The notes: generated by a model not told the origin, from the letters alone. DNA of 64,000 bases from Halobacteriovorax vibrionivorans (GCF_003346865.1 NZ_QDKL01000001.1:496001-560000), one strand, 5' to 3'; numbered from the stretch's first letter, positions 9,024 to 19,119 are shown. Numbers and translations: made by a program.

Positions 9024-9278
9024 ATGATTAGAAAAATTGAAAAGCTATTTGATGAACAAGTGAGACCAGCTCTTGCCGCTCATGGCGGAGATATCGAGCT
9101 AGTTGATTACGACAATGATAAACTCTACGTCAAAATGACTGGTGGTTGCCAAGGATGCTCTGCTTCTCAAGCAACTCTTACAGATGGTGTTGCAAGATTA
9201 GTTAAGCAGCACTTTCCAGATATCGTTGATATTGTGGATGTCACTGATCACTCAAAGGGCGATAACCCATTTATGTAA
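9024..9278 (+). CDS. Nfu-type iron-sulfur cluster scaffold
   Basis: Small NifU C-terminal-domain protein of 84 residues that carries and transfers a 4Fe-4S cluster. Seen: VRPALAAHGGDIELVD and the cluster motif GGCQGCSAS with C42 and C45. Lacks the N-terminal IscU-like or A-type domain, so it is the minimal form. It follows rsmE by 9 bases and is closed by a strong terminator. Assignment to the domain family is firm; client proteins cannot be told. Confidence 0.9.
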   Translation: MIRKIEKLFDEQVRPALAAHGGDIELVDYDNDKLYVKMTGGCQGCSASQATLTDGVARLVKQHFPDIVDIVDVTDHSKGDNPFM

Positions 9279-9280
9279 TA

Positions 9281-9314
9281 AAGAGGGCCACTTAATAGTG
9301 GCCCTTATTTTTTG
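9281..9314 (+). terminator. Intrinsic terminator of rsmE-nfu
   Basis: 8-bp stem GGGCCACT / AGTGGCCC (9285-9304) with a 4-base loop, followed by TTATTTTTT. It may serve the convergent small gene as well. Confidence 0.88.
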
Positions 9315-9333
9315 TAAATTTCAATGTATTTAA

Positions 9334-9516
9334 CTATGCGACTTTTGTATGCTCTTCAAGCTCAGCTTCTCTGATTCCATAGTCGTCTTGAGTATGAGAA
9401 ATATGTTTTTGCATATTATCTTCAGCTTCCCAATAACTTAAACCTGAAAGAATAATATTTCCACTGGTGGCAAGTGCCATGACAACAGTCACAAGCGTAA
9501 TTTCTAATAATTCCAT
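9334..9516 (-). CDS. Small single-pass membrane protein
   Basis: 60-residue protein of unknown function. The first half is hydrophobic (MELLEITLVTVVMALATSG through IILSGLSYW) and would make one membrane helix; the second half is acidic and soluble (EAEDNMQKH, REAELEEH). It is judged real because a perfect AGGAGG (9522-9527) sits 5 bases before the ATG. Stands alone between converging and diverging neighbours. No family recognised. Confidence 0.62.
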   Translation of the reverse strand: MELLEITLVTVVMALATSGNIILSGLSYWEAEDNMQKHISHTQDDYGIREAELEEHTKVA

Positions 9517-9612
9517 ATTTGCCTCCTAAGCTTTATCTTAGACTCTTATCGGCAACTAATTATGAAAATCCACAAAATTATATTGTTTCTTGAATGATTT
9601 CAGTAAATTAGA

Positions 9613-10419
9613 CTATAGAATTACTCTCGAACGAGTTTCTGATATCTTACTTTTTTTGAGTCTTTTAATAGACACTCCTTCAAGTTCTTTGAGATCAGAA
9701 AGCACTTCTCCCCAAGGATTAATAACCAAAGAATGGCCAAAAGTATGGATACCAGGGTTATTCTCTCCTGTTTGTGCACTTGCAACGACATAGCATTGCC
9801 CTTCGATAGCGCGGGCCCTTAAAAGCGTATGCCAATGGGCCATTCCAGTGGGAACTGTAAAAGCTGAAGCAAAGGTAATTAGATCGACTTTCTTATCATA
9901 ATAATATTGAAGAAAGCTTGGGTAGCGTAGATCAAAGCAGATTGCAATTCCAATTTTCCAACCAAGGACATCAATAATGAGAGGATCATTGCCTGCAATA
10001 TAAATATCCCCTTCATTTATTTTCTTATGCTTTGTATTTCCTTGTTCATCTACTGTTGTGATGTCACAAGAAAATAAATGGCACTTGTCATAGCTACTAA
10101 TAACATTACCTTGAGGATCAAAGTTAATGGCCTTATTAAGAATACCTTTATCAGTTTTAAAAGCAACAGAGCCCCCAATAAGGAAGAGCCCAGAATCAAT
10201 GGCCAATTGCTTGATGTTATCAAAGTGTTCATTGTCCCACTCCACAAGATAAGGGCTTGGCGCTCGACCATTGGAGATCGAGTAAAAACACTCAGGCAAG
10301 AAGGCCACTTGGGCCCCCTCTTCTTTTGCTTGAGTTAAGTATGTTTTAATTTTTTTTAGATTTGATTTGTAATCAAGAGTTGAAGATACTTGAATATTGG
10401 CAACGACCAATTCATTCAT
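9613..10419 (-). CDS. Carbon-nitrogen hydrolase (nitrilase superfamily, NIT1-like)
   Basis: Cytoplasmic amidase of the nitrilase fold. The catalytic triad is visible: E43 (LPECF), K112 (YDKCHLF) and C161 (AICFDLRYP). The spacing and the ICFDLRYP signature match the NIT1/deaminated-glutathione amidase branch, which hydrolyses side products of transaminases, but omega-amidase activity cannot be excluded. 268 residues is typical. The ATG overlaps the ugd stop by one base, so it is the second gene of a two-gene operon. Confidence 0.85.
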   Translation of the reverse strand: MNELVVANIQVSSTLDYKSNLKKIKTYLTQAKEEGAQVAFLPECFYSISNGRAPSPYLVEWDNEHFDNIKQLAIDSGLFLIGGSVAFKTDKGILNKAINFDPQGNVISSYDKCHLFSCDITTVDEQGNTKHKKINEGDIYIAGNDPLIIDVLGWKIGIAICFDLRYPSFLQYYYDKKVDLITFASAFTVPTGMAHWHTLLRARAIEGQCYVVASAQTGENNPGIHTFGHSLVINPWGEVLSDLKELEGVSIKRLKKSKISETRSRVIL

Positions 10420-11732
10420 TATATTTTCTTTCCTATTGCATAGTAAGTGAAACCTTCATCTAAAACTTTCTGCGTTTTAAAAAGGTTTCTAGCATCAAAG
10501 ATCACTTTTTCATTTAAGCGGGCCGAGATTTCTGAAAAGTCAGGAGTTGAGAATTCTCTCCACTCTGTCACTGTAACCATTGCATCACAACCACTTAGAC
10601 AGTCATACTTATTAGACACTTCTTCAATTGATTTATGATACTTTTCACCAACGGCCTTCATAAAATTTGGTCCACCTTCAGGATCAAAGAAGCGAACTTT
10701 TGCACCAGCATCGATTAGATCTTGTGCCATATAAATCGCTGGCGACTCTCTTACATCATCGGTATTTGCTTTAAATGCAACTCCCCAAAAAGCGAAAGTC
10801 TTTCCACTTAAGTTACTACCGTAATGTTTTTTTATCTTTGTTGCCATGTATAGCTTTTGCTCATCATTAACATCTTCAGTTGACTCAACAACTCTAAGTG
10901 TATGGCCATGTTCTTTTGCTGTATAAATTAAAGCTTTAACATCTTTTGGAAAACATGATCCTCCATAACCAGGTCCTGGATAAAGAAAGTGAGAACCAAT
11001 TCTTCTATCACTTGAGATACCTTGGCGAACTTCATTGATATCCGCTCCAAGAGTGTCACAAAGTCTTGCAATATCATTTATAAAAGAAATCTTAGTTGCT
11101 AAGAAACAGTTGGCCGCATACTTTGTCATCTCTGCCGAAAGATTTGACATCATATAGATAGGGTTCCCCTGCTTAACTAAAGGCTCATAAAGTTCTTCCA
11201 TAGCATTTGCAGCTTCAGGATCATTATGACCGATAACAACACGATCAGGTCTCATAAAGTCTTCAATAGCTGAGCCCTCTTTTAAGAATTCAGGATTGTT
11301 AACAATGTGAAATTTCTTGTTTGTATTTTTAGCAACAATCTCTTTAACTTTTTCACAAGTTCCAATTGGAACAGTTGATTTAATAACAATGATTGCATCA
11401 TCACTAATATTTTTTGCAACATCTTCAGCTGCTTGAAATAAATATGAAAGGTTTGCACTGCCATCATCTCCAGAAGGAGTTCCCACAGCTAAGAAAATAG
11501 ACTTTGAATCTTTTACTGACTCAAGTCCTGTTGAAAACGTTAATCTTTCTGCCTTAATATTTCTTTCTAAGAGATCATTTAGACCTGGTTCAAAAATAGG
11601 TGATTCACCACGTCTCATCATGGCAACCTTACTTTCATCAATATCAACGCAAGTTACAGTGTGACCAATTTCAGCAAAACATGTTCCACTAACGAGTCCA
11701 ACGTAGCCTGTTCCAATAACTGTAATTTTCAA
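10419..11732 (-). CDS. ugd: UDP-glucose 6-dehydrogenase
   Basis: NAD-dependent enzyme that makes UDP-glucuronate for polysaccharide or LPS synthesis. Seen: the N-terminal Rossmann motif GTGYVGLVSGTCFAEIGH, the catalytic-cysteine loop PGYGGSCFPKDV, and the C-terminal second nucleotide domain with AFWGVAFKANTDDVRESPA. 437 residues, normal length. First gene of an operon with the nitrilase; divergent from the LPG-synthase-like membrane protein across 80 bases. Confidence 0.95.
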   Translation of the reverse strand: MKITVIGTGYVGLVSGTCFAEIGHTVTCVDIDESKVAMMRRGESPIFEPGLNDLLERNIKAERLTFSTGLESVKDSKSIFLAVGTPSGDDGSANLSYLFQAAEDVAKNISDDAIIVIKSTVPIGTCEKVKEIVAKNTNKKFHIVNNPEFLKEGSAIEDFMRPDRVVIGHNDPEAANAMEELYEPLVKQGNPIYMMSNLSAEMTKYAANCFLATKISFINDIARLCDTLGADINEVRQGISSDRRIGSHFLYPGPGYGGSCFPKDVKALIYTAKEHGHTLRVVESTEDVNDEQKLYMATKIKKHYGSNLSGKTFAFWGVAFKANTDDVRESPAIYMAQDLIDAGAKVRFFDPEGGPNFMKAVGEKYHKSIEEVSNKYDCLSGCDAMVTVTEWREFSTPDFSEISARLNEKVIFDARNLFKTQKVLDEGFTYYAIGKKI

Positions 11733-11812
11733 GTTTCTTCCTTTTTAAAAATTTATACTAGATTAGCACTATTTATGTTAACTTTTAAGCCTTAAGAGGG
11801 AAATTAAAGAAT

Positions 11813-12805
11813 ATGCTCAAGGCGTCATATAAGACAATTCTAAAAATCATTTTTGCTGTGGCCATTCTCTACTGGCTGGCCAAATCCGATAAGCTCGATC
11901 TTAGCTTAATTGGGCAGGTCCTTAAAAATGGGCCATGGGCCCTGATCGCATTCTCTCTTTTAATTCTAGGTTCATTCTTGGCCGCTTTTCGCTGGTCAAT
12001 GCTACTGAAGACAAAGAGTGAAAAGATTCATATTAATAAGATCTATCCAATTAATTTAATTGGGCAATTTTTTTCAACTTTTCTCCCGGGTGTTGTTACA
12101 GGGGACTTTCTTAAGCTTCTCTATGTAAGAGACTGTGATCCACTTTTAAGGAAATCATTTCTTTTAAGCACTGCTTTAATCGATCGAATCATTGGACTTA
12201 TTGGACTCATCATTGTTGCAGGACTATCTTCAATTTACTTTTATGGAGATCTCGTTAACCTTTCACCTAAAGTGAAACCTCTTATCTCATTTAATATTAT
12301 GCTTCTTCTTGGAGCGAGTGTTTTTCTCATTATCTTATTTATGCCTAAGGCAATTAAGAAACATGTCATTGAATTACTTAAAATCTTACCTGTCATTGGA
12401 AATAAGCTTTCAGATATTACTGAAACATTCTGGCGTATTGGTGAAAATCGACGCGTAATTATTAAGACCATAACTCTTTCCATTCTTATTCATATGATTG
12501 CGATCACAGCATTTTGGAGTCTCAGTCACTCTTTTCTAAATACGAATATCGGAATTAAACAACTTTTCAGTATTGTACCAATCGGACTTATTTCGATTGC
12601 AGTACCTGTATCACCTGCAGGTGCAGGAGTTGGACACTTAGTCTTTGAAGAATTATTCAAGGCATTTGGACAAGAAAAAGGCGCCTCTTTTTTCAACCTA
12701 TATTTCTTGGTCAATATCACAGTTAATCTTCTTGGTGTAATTCCCTATGTTCTTTGGAAAAAGAAGCATACTTTCAAAGAAGTTGAAGCACTAGAAGAAG
12801 CTTAA
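11813..12805 (+). CDS. Lysylphosphatidylglycerol synthase TM-region-like membrane protein (UPF0104)
   Basis: 330-residue integral membrane protein with about eight hydrophobic segments. Seen: FRWSMLLKT and QFFSTFLPGVVTGDFLKLLY in the N-terminal half, and the family signature VPVSPAGAGVGHLVFEELF near the C-terminus. This is the flippase-like half of MprF/AglD proteins without the aminoacyl-transferase half, so a lipid-linked substrate is likely but unidentified. Proximity to ugd hints at envelope polysaccharide, which is inference only. Confidence 0.8.
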   Translation: MLKASYKTILKIIFAVAILYWLAKSDKLDLSLIGQVLKNGPWALIAFSLLILGSFLAAFRWSMLLKTKSEKIHINKIYPINLIGQFFSTFLPGVVTGDFLKLLYVRDCDPLLRKSFLLSTALIDRIIGLIGLIIVAGLSSIYFYGDLVNLSPKVKPLISFNIMLLLGASVFLIILFMPKAIKKHVIELLKILPVIGNKLSDITETFWRIGENRRVIIKTITLSILIHMIAITAFWSLSHSFLNTNIGIKQLFSIVPIGLISIAVPVSPAGAGVGHLVFEELFKAFGQEKGASFFNLYFLVNITVNLLGVIPYVLWKKKHTFKEVEALEEA

Positions 12806-12807
12806 CT

Positions 12808-13428
12808 CTATTTAAAAATAAAAATTTTCTTTGGGTCGATATGGCCATACTGACGCCACTTCGTTTTAAGGGCCTCAATTTTTAAAAGAAATTGCATATC
12901 TCTTTTTCGGTCATTGAGTTTTCTAACCTTCTTCGACTCTTTTACAAGTGGACCCCTGGCATCGTAAGGAAGAACAGAGATATCATCAAGTAACATTGTC
13001 TTGCCTTCATGAGTGATTGTTCTTGCAATGAAGAGATCATCCTTTACAAGCTGAAGAGTGAATTCATCTTTTGGGATATAGAATTTTGAATTATGAAGAA
13101 TGTCTTTAAAGACATGTTTCTTAAAAAGATTTTGACCACGATACTCAAAGAGAGAATGATTAATTTCAAGCATCGCTTCTTTCTTAGAGTCATCAATCGA
13201 AATATCTGAAAGATAATTTTTAATTAAAGGACCTGCTGAATCTTGATCACGTTGAGTGATATACCAATAAACGAAACCGTTCATACGTGATTCATAGTCT
13301 TCGTCTTCTTCTGATAGCTTACCTGTTAACTTGAAATACTCTTCTTTTGCTGATTTTAACTTTTCGTAATAATCATTTGAAGAATATCTCTGAATAGCTT
13401 CATCTAATATATTTCTAAGCTCATCCAT
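12808..13428 (-). CDS. Conserved-looking hypothetical protein downstream of lepA
   Basis: 206-residue soluble, charged protein with no signal peptide and no family I recognise. The N-terminal third is helical and acidic (KLSEEDEDYESR), the C-terminal end is basic and ends KKIFIFK. It begins 2 bases after the lepA stop, so it is probably co-translated with lepA; a ribosome- or RNA-related role is a guess from that position. Its 3' end is 2 bases from the convergent UPF0104 gene. Confidence 0.7.
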   Translation of the reverse strand: MDELRNILDEAIQRYSSNDYYEKLKSAKEEYFKLTGKLSEEDEDYESRMNGFVYWYITQRDQDSAGPLIKNYLSDISIDDSKKEAMLEINHSLFEYRGQNLFKKHVFKDILHNSKFYIPKDEFTLQLVKDDLFIARTITHEGKTMLLDDISVLPYDARGPLVKESKKVRKLNDRKRDMQFLLKIEALKTKWRQYGHIDPKKIFIFK

Positions 13429-13430
13429 TT

Positions 13431-15251
13431 TTATTTTTTCCCACCAGCATCTTCATCAGTTGAAAGAACAGCAAGGAATGCTTCTTGAGGTACTTCAACA
13501 GAACCTACCATCTTCATTCTCTTTTTCCCTTCTTTCTGTTTCTCTAAAAGTTTTCTCTTTCTTGAAACGTCACCACCATAACATTTTGCAAGAACGTTCT
13601 TACGAAGAGCTTTAACCGTTTCACGAGCAACAATTTTAGCACCAATAGCTGCCTGTATGGCAATATCAAACTGCTGACGATCAATGATTTTTCTTAGACG
13701 CCCAACTAGATCACGTCCTTTGTAGTAAGCATTATCTTGGTGACAAATGATTGATAGTGCATCGACTTTCTCACCATTTAGAAGAACATCAACTTTTACA
13801 AGCTTAGAGGCAGCATAGTCCTTAAACTCGTAATCCATTGAAGCATAACCTTTAGTATAACTTTTTAGTTTATCGTAGAAGTCGTAAACCATCTCACTTA
13901 AAGGAAGATCATAAGTAACTTGAACTCTCTCTTCAGTGATATATTTCATATCAGTTTGAATTCCACGCTTCTCTTCACATAGACGAATAATTTTTCCAAC
14001 AAACTCATTTGGTACGTGAATAGCGATTGAAACCATTGGCTCAGTAATTTCTTCAAAAGTTCCTGGCTCAGGCATTGTTGATGGGTTTTCAACGTCAACA
14101 ATTTCACCATCAAGCATTTTTACTTTATAAGACACAGAAGGTGCAGTTGAAATTAGATTTAAACTAAACTCACGCTCTAATCTTTCTTGAATAATATTCA
14201 TGTGAAGAAGGCCAAGGAATCCACAACGGAAACCAAAACCTAGGGCCTGAGAAGTTTCAGGCTCATATGTGAAAGATGAATCATTAAGGGCAAGCTTCTC
14301 AAGTGCATCTTTTAAAATTTCATAATCAGTTGAATCAACAGGGAAAATACCACAGAAAACCATTGGTTTTACTTCTTCGTATCCACCTAAACTTGGCGTA
14401 TCTTTCGCTTTGGCATTAACAACAGTATCTCCAACCTTTACGTCACGGATGTTCTTAATACCACAGATAACCATACCTACTTCACCAGCACCCAGCTCTT
14501 TTACCTCAGTGAAAAATGGTGTGTTAACAGCAAGCTTTAAGACTTCATATTCTTGATCTGAATTTTTCAGATAAATTTTATCTTTCTTTGAAAGTTTTCC
14601 TTCAACAACTCTTAGCAAGAAGATAACTCCTTGATATGGATCAAACCATGAATCAAAGATCAGTCCCTGAAGTGGTGCATCTGGATTCCCTTTTGGAGAA
14701 GGGATTTTTGCAACAATTGACTCTAGTAAGTCCTCTACACCAAGACCTGACTTAGCAGATACTTCATCTGCTTCTAAAGCTTCGATCCCAACAACGTCTT
14801 CAATCTCCTGCTTTACACGGTCAGCATCTGCGTGAGGAAGATCGATCTTATTAAGAACAGGCATGATCTCGAGATCATTTTCAATGGCCATATAAACATT
14901 TGCAAGTGTTTGTGCTTCTACACCTTGAGATGCATCCACGACAAGAAGTGCACCATCACATGATGCAAGTGAGCGCGATACTTCATAAGAGAAGTCAACG
15001 TGACCTGGAGTATCGATGATATTCAGATAGTAAGTTTGACCATCGCGAGCTACATAATTAAGACGAACCGTTTGGGCCTTAATTGTAATACCACGCTCTT
15101 TTTCAAGCTCCATATTATCAAGAATTCGATCTGACTTTTCTCTGTCAGTAATGGAACCTGTCTTTTCAATTAAACGATCCGCAAGGGTCGACTTCCCGTG
15201 GTCAATATGGGCAATAATAGAAAAGTTTCTAATAAATTTACTATCGATCAT
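13431..15251 (-). CDS. lepA: Elongation factor 4 (LepA), ribosome back-translocase
   Basis: Translational GTPase acting on the 30S/70S ribosome. Seen: G1 as [10 protein letters not shown]3 as DTPGHVDF, G4 as NKIDLP, and the LepA-specific C-terminal domain with [20 protein letters not shown]. About 606 residues, near the usual 600. The ATG at 15251 begins the conserved [10 protein letters not shown] and has GGAG upstream; an ATG at 15284 adds 11 residues without support. A hypothetical gene follows 2 bases downstream. Confidence 0.96.
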   Translation of the reverse strand: MIDSKFIRNFSIIAHIDHGKSTLADRLIEKTGSITDREKSDRILDNMELEKERGITIKAQTVRLNYVARDGQTYYLNIIDTPGHVDFSYEVSRSLASCDGALLVVDASQGVEAQTLANVYMAIENDLEIMPVLNKIDLPHADADRVKQEIEDVVGIEALEADEVSAKSGLGVEDLLESIVAKIPSPKGNPDAPLQGLIFDSWFDPYQGVIFLLRVVEGKLSKKDKIYLKNSDQEYEVLKLAVNTPFFTEVKELGAGEVGMVICGIKNIRDVKVGDTVVNAKAKDTPSLGGYEEVKPMVFCGIFPVDSTDYEILKDALEKLALNDSSFTYEPETSQALGFGFRCGFLGLLHMNIIQERLEREFSLNLISTAPSVSYKVKMLDGEIVDVENPSTMPEPGTFEEITEPMVSIAIHVPNEFVGKIIRLCEEKRGIQTDMKYITEERVQVTYDLPLSEMVYDFYDKLKSYTKGYASMDYEFKDYAASKLVKVDVLLNGEKVDALSIICHQDNAYYKGRDLVGRLRKIIDRQQFDIAIQAAIGAKIVARETVKALRKNVLAKCYGGDVSRKRKLLEKQKEGKKRMKMVGSVEVPQEAFLAVLSTDEDAGGKK

Positions 15252-15331
15252 TGTAACTATAACTCCGCTAAATTCGTTGATCATAGCATAGATTTTTAAG
15301 GATAACTATTATATTAGAGGGGTTTTGGGCC

Positions 15332-15358
15332 CAGGCGTCATAAATTTTATGATGCCTG
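15332..15358. repeat. Long inverted repeat spanning the stop of the HAMP/PAS gene
   Basis: CAGGCGTCATAAA and TTTATGATGCCTG form a 13-bp stem with one mismatch (a G-U wobble on the plus strand) and a loop of one base. The hairpin covers the last codons and stop of the K+ operon's third gene. No T-run follows on the minus strand, so it may be an mRNA-end stabiliser or a weak terminator rather than a standard one. Confidence 0.6.
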
Positions 15359-16585
15359 AACCTCTTTAGTCATAACCATAAGGTAATAATCTAGTGACGA
15401 CTCGCGTCCACGAATAGGTATTACAGAAGCATAACCTTCGTAAACGTATTCAATAACTTCTTCGACTTCTTCACTTTGCTCAGCAGCATCTGCTTCATCA
15501 CCTTCGATATCAACCTTTACTGAAATCTTATCACCAACTTCTTTATCTGATTTTTTAGTTTCATCACGTTTAGCAATCTTAATCTCTTGGTTTTCAATCT
15601 TCGATCGACGCTTAATGGCAAGTTCATAAGTTTCAATAATGCACTGTGGAATAATCGAATCAGTCATAACCTTACCAATCGTATCCTCAGACTGAACTTG
15701 TAGGAGTTGATAAATCTGATTATTCATATACATCAGCTCCCCTTTTGCATTTGCTAAGAGAACTGGCCTTTTAACCATATTGGCCAAAACATCAAACTTT
15801 CTATTTTCAACGACAATCTTATCTGCTCTTAATTCTTCAAACTTTTTGAATGAGTGAATCATTTTATTCATCTCTTGAGCAATCTCACCAATTTCATCGT
15901 CTTGAGAATAATAAATGGAAACATCAAAGTTACAATCCTGTAGCTCTCGAATTGCATCCTTAATTTTCTTAAACGGTAAGGCGATCTTTCCTGGGATGAC
16001 CAGACCTAAAATAATTGTCCAAAGAAAAGCAATAATTAAAGTAATCATCATCTTACGCTTTGTCTCGTTGATGATACTTTTGATCTTCTCTTCTCTTTCT
16101 ACATTTTGATAATATTGAATATCTTGAAACTCAGAAAATGCATCTAGAATTTTATCGGCCAGCTCCCCAATAGAGGTCATACCAATATTATTTCGATGAA
16201 ATAATGAAGCTTTACTTAAGATAACCTTCAATGAGTCAGTATAAGATAACATCTGACCAATGATCTTCTTCACCTCTGGCTCATCGTAGTGAGCATCAAG
16301 TCTTTGCAGTTGCGAAGTAAATGATTCACAAAGGTTTAAAATTCTTTCCACCATCTCTGGTGTCGGCTTCTTCGTTAGAATTCTTCGTTGATTTTTTAAT
16401 ATTTGAACCGCAGAAATTCTAACCTCATCAGTAATAAGTGTTACTTTATTAGAGCGATCAGTAATTGATTCAATCTCTTTATTCAAATTATTTAAATGAT
16501 AGAACACGATAAACGCAAGAAGTATGACCACTGCTGCGGCCAATGAGAAACTTGTTGCGACTCGGTTTCTTAATGATAAATTCAA
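15347..16585 (-). CDS. Membrane HAMP-PAS sensor protein without output domain, K+ operon
   Basis: 412 residues. Seen: an N-terminal transmembrane helix (about 12-30), an extracytoplasmic helical region to about 185, a second helix (MMITLIIAFLWTIILGLVI), a HAMP linker beginning PGKIALPFKKIKDAI with DDEIGEIAQEMNKMI, then a PAS-like domain (LANMVKRPVLLANAKGELMYMNNQI). No kinase, GGDEF or methyl-accepting region follows. An acidic insert (DIEGDEADAAEQSEEVEEV) sits late in the protein. It is 12 bases downstream of the KtrA-like gene, so it likely senses a signal relevant to K+ uptake. A truncated chemoreceptor or kinase relative is the alternative. Confidence 0.7.
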   Translation of the reverse strand: MNLSLRNRVATSFSLAAAVVILLAFIVFYHLNNLNKEIESITDRSNKVTLITDEVRISAVQILKNQRRILTKKPTPEMVERILNLCESFTSQLQRLDAHYDEPEVKKIIGQMLSYTDSLKVILSKASLFHRNNIGMTSIGELADKILDAFSEFQDIQYYQNVEREEKIKSIINETKRKMMITLIIAFLWTIILGLVIPGKIALPFKKIKDAIRELQDCNFDVSIYYSQDDEIGEIAQEMNKMIHSFKKFEELRADKIVVENRKFDVLANMVKRPVLLANAKGELMYMNNQIYQLLQVQSEDTIGKVMTDSIIPQCIIETYELAIKRRSKIENQEIKIAKRDETKKSDKEVGDKISVKVDIEGDEADAAEQSEEVEEVIEYVYEGYASVIPIRGRESSLDYYLMVMTKEVQAS

Positions 16586-16597
16586 AATTATTCCCCT

Positions 16598-17293
16598 TTA
16601 TGCGTCTTCTAAATCCGCAAAAAGCTTATTAAAATTCTTCTCACTACCTACCAGAACAACGATGTCATCTGACTCGATAATATCCATCGGCATCGGACAA
16701 TCGTTAATCTCCATACGATAAGCAGACTTACCGTCTTCAGTGATATATGGAACTTTCTTTTGAAGAGCGACAATATTGAGTGAGTAATTCTGACGAATCT
16801 TACTTTCAACAAGTGTCTTTCCTTCAAATTTCTTTCCTAACTTAAGTTCGACAATAGAATAACCAGCAGCAAAGTTATAACGTTGAAGAACGTGAGGTGC
16901 GATGATTTTTGAAGCGACAATCTCCCCCATCTCCTCTTCAACCTTAATAATTTCAGAGGCCCCAATTTCATGCAAAACGTGCTCATGTAGTTTTGAAGTG
17001 GCACGAGCAATAACTCGACCAACACCCAGTTTACGAAGCATTGTTACGGCCATAATTGACATTTGAATATTATCCCCAATGGCAACTACCGCTGTATCAA
17101 CATCGGAAATATTTACTGAACGTAGAGATCTTTCGTCTGTTACATCAAGTGAAACAGCGTGAGTTGTACGGTCTTTAATCTTATCAACTAATTCATCATT
17201 CTTATCAATTGCAATAACTTCTGCGCCTTTTTCAAAAAGACCAACAGCAGTTTTTGCTCCGAATGTTCCTAGCCCAATTACAGCTACTAGCAT
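16598..17293 (-). CDS. ktrA: K+ uptake regulatory protein, KtrA/TrkA type
   Basis: Cytoplasmic RCK ring subunit that gates the KtrB/TrkH channel with NAD(H) or ATP. Seen: the Rossmann motif VIGLGTFGAKTA at the N-terminus, AIDKNDELVDKI, DVTDERSL and RVIARATS in RCK_N, and an RCK_C part from about 135 on with ELKLGKKFEGKTL and DDIVVLVGSEKN. One RCK_N plus one RCK_C in 231 residues matches KtrA rather than the doubled TrkA of gammaproteobacteria. Lies 30 bases after the channel gene and 12 bases before the HAMP/PAS gene. Confidence 0.9.
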   Translation of the reverse strand: MLVAVIGLGTFGAKTAVGLFEKGAEVIAIDKNDELVDKIKDRTTHAVSLDVTDERSLRSVNISDVDTAVVAIGDNIQMSIMAVTMLRKLGVGRVIARATSKLHEHVLHEIGASEIIKVEEEMGEIVASKIIAPHVLQRYNFAAGYSIVELKLGKKFEGKTLVESKIRQNYSLNIVALQKKVPYITEDGKSAYRMEINDCPMPMDIIESDDIVVLVGSEKNFNKLFADLEDA

Positions 17294-17323
17294 GTATATT
17301 CCTTTATTCTAATAAATTCTATT

Positions 17324-19111
17324 TTAACCAATCATTATTCTTCCGTCAGGATAGTCTAATTTACCTGAGTATTTCTGTCTTTCACCAATTGCTAAAATTA
17401 ATGTTAATGGACCAATACGTCCAATTAGCATGAGAAATGAAATTGCCAATTTCCCTGCCATTGTTAAAAACGGTGTAACACCTAAAGTAAGCCCGACTGT
17501 CCCACCAGCACTTAGTACTTCAAAAAATAAAGGTAAGAAGTTTTGATTTGGTTCAATTTTCATCATAATAAAGATGAAAGCTGTTGATACAACAATTGAA
17601 ATAAACATCAGGGCCGTTGCACGAACAACAACTGGGCCAGCAATCTTACGATCAAACATCATAACGTTCTTATCACCTTTAAGTGTCGATATAATTGATT
17701 GAACAAGAATTGCAAGAGTTGTGGTCTTAACCCCACCAGCAGTTGAACCAGGCGATCCACCAATGAACATAAACATGGCCATCATATATATTGTATATGA
17801 ATGTAAGTTTGTTAGTGGAATTGTATTAAATCCAGCAGTTCTTAATGTCACAGACTGGAAAGTTGCAATCTGGATTTTTTCCCAAAGATTGTAACCATCT
17901 AGTGCTCCAAGGAATTCTCCAAAGAAAATAAAGATAGCACCACCAACAGTTAAGGCAAAAGAAGTAATTAGAACAACTTTTGTGTGCATTCCAAGACGGA
18001 CAATTGTCTTTTCTCGAGTCACAACTTGTTTAAGTTCCTTTAGTGCAATAAATCCAATCCCACCTAAGGTAATCAAGATTGAAATCGTCCCATGGATAAG
18101 AGGATTCGTTGCATAATTTTCTAATGAGTTATCAAAGAGAGCAAATCCAGCATTACAAAATGCCGAAATACTGTGGAAAAACCCATTATATAAAGCATCT
18201 CCAAATTCAAATCCTTCAAATGTGAAACCAATCGTTAAAATGATGGCACCCCATAATTCGATAATGAATGTGTATTTAACAATACTAATAATCATGGCCA
18301 CAAGTTCTTCTAAAGATGAAACATCTAAAAGGTCTTGCATGATGATACGATCCTTCATTTTTAAAGATCGCCCTAGCACGATGGCCATTGAAGAATATAA
18401 AGTCATGATGGATAGACCACCAATTTGAATGAGTCCTAGAATTATAAACTGCCCAAACATACTAAAGCTTGTTTTAGTACTAAGAGTGGCCAGTCCCGTA
18501 ACACAAGTAGCTGAAGTTGCCGTAAATAGCGCATCTACAAAACTAATCGAATTACCATCAGCAGCGGCCATTGGAAGCATTAATAAGAATGTACCAACTA
18601 AGATAACTCCACCAAAGGTAAAGAGAACCCACTGGGCAGACGTTAGTTTTATCTTATTCTTTATTGCTTCAAAGCGATTAGCATAAACCCGAGGGGCCTG
18701 TTCTCCCCCATCATCATATAAAGATAAAATTGTTGATAGCAAGTGAGCACTTGCGAGTAAATATGTAAACTCAACATCTCCCCATGTAATTAAACAGGGA
18801 ATGAAAACTAAAAGGGAGAAGACGTAGCGCCTAAAGAAGTCCTCTCCGTTTTTTGATTCAATAATATTTTTTAAAACAGTAAGAGCAATAGCAATAGGAA
18901 CAACCCAGACCATGAGGTCTAGAGTGTTAGTGATAAACTTTTGATTCCAAGTAGCCGGTATCTTCTTATTACTATATAAGGTGTATAAGAGGATAAAACT
19001 TCCATTAAAAAAAAGTTCAAACAAGAATGACAATTTTTGTAATAATGATGCCATATTATTTAATAATATTACTAATTTAGCTAAGTTGATACTTATAGCA
19101 GATTGAGACAT
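17324..19111 (-). CDS. ktrB: K+ transporter, TrkH/KtrB family
   Basis: Integral membrane K+ channel-like transporter. Seen: repeated filter-type segments such as ATSATCVTGLATL, SAFCNAGFALFDNS, TLRTAGFNTIPL and SAGGTVGLTLGVTP, plus FIGGSPGSTAGGVKTTT. At 595 residues it is longer than typical KtrB because of about 140 extra N-terminal residues with additional hydrophobic helices. ATG at 19111 has AGGA 4-5 bases upstream. The start lies only 8 bases from that of the divergent methyltransferase gene, so its promoter must sit inside that gene. Confidence 0.9.
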   Translation of the reverse strand: MSQSAISINLAKLVILLNNMASLLQKLSFLFELFFNGSFILLYTLYSNKKIPATWNQKFITNTLDLMVWVVPIAIALTVLKNIIESKNGEDFFRRYVFSLLVFIPCLITWGDVEFTYLLASAHLLSTILSLYDDGGEQAPRVYANRFEAIKNKIKLTSAQWVLFTFGGVILVGTFLLMLPMAAADGNSISFVDALFTATSATCVTGLATLSTKTSFSMFGQFIILGLIQIGGLSIMTLYSSMAIVLGRSLKMKDRIIMQDLLDVSSLEELVAMIISIVKYTFIIELWGAIILTIGFTFEGFEFGDALYNGFFHSISAFCNAGFALFDNSLENYATNPLIHGTISILITLGGIGFIALKELKQVVTREKTIVRLGMHTKVVLITSFALTVGGAIFIFFGEFLGALDGYNLWEKIQIATFQSVTLRTAGFNTIPLTNLHSYTIYMMAMFMFIGGSPGSTAGGVKTTTLAILVQSIISTLKGDKNVMMFDRKIAGPVVVRATALMFISIVVSTAFIFIMMKIEPNQNFLPLFFEVLSAGGTVGLTLGVTPFLTMAGKLAISFLMLIGRIGPLTLILAIGERQKYSGKLDYPDGRIMIG

Positions 19112-19119
19112 ATTTTCCT

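Noticed and set aside
10050..10271. Minus-strand frame with a hydrophobic end inside the nitrilase gene
   Set aside because: Out-of-frame shadow; no ribosome site and the nitrilase triad is intact in the main frame.
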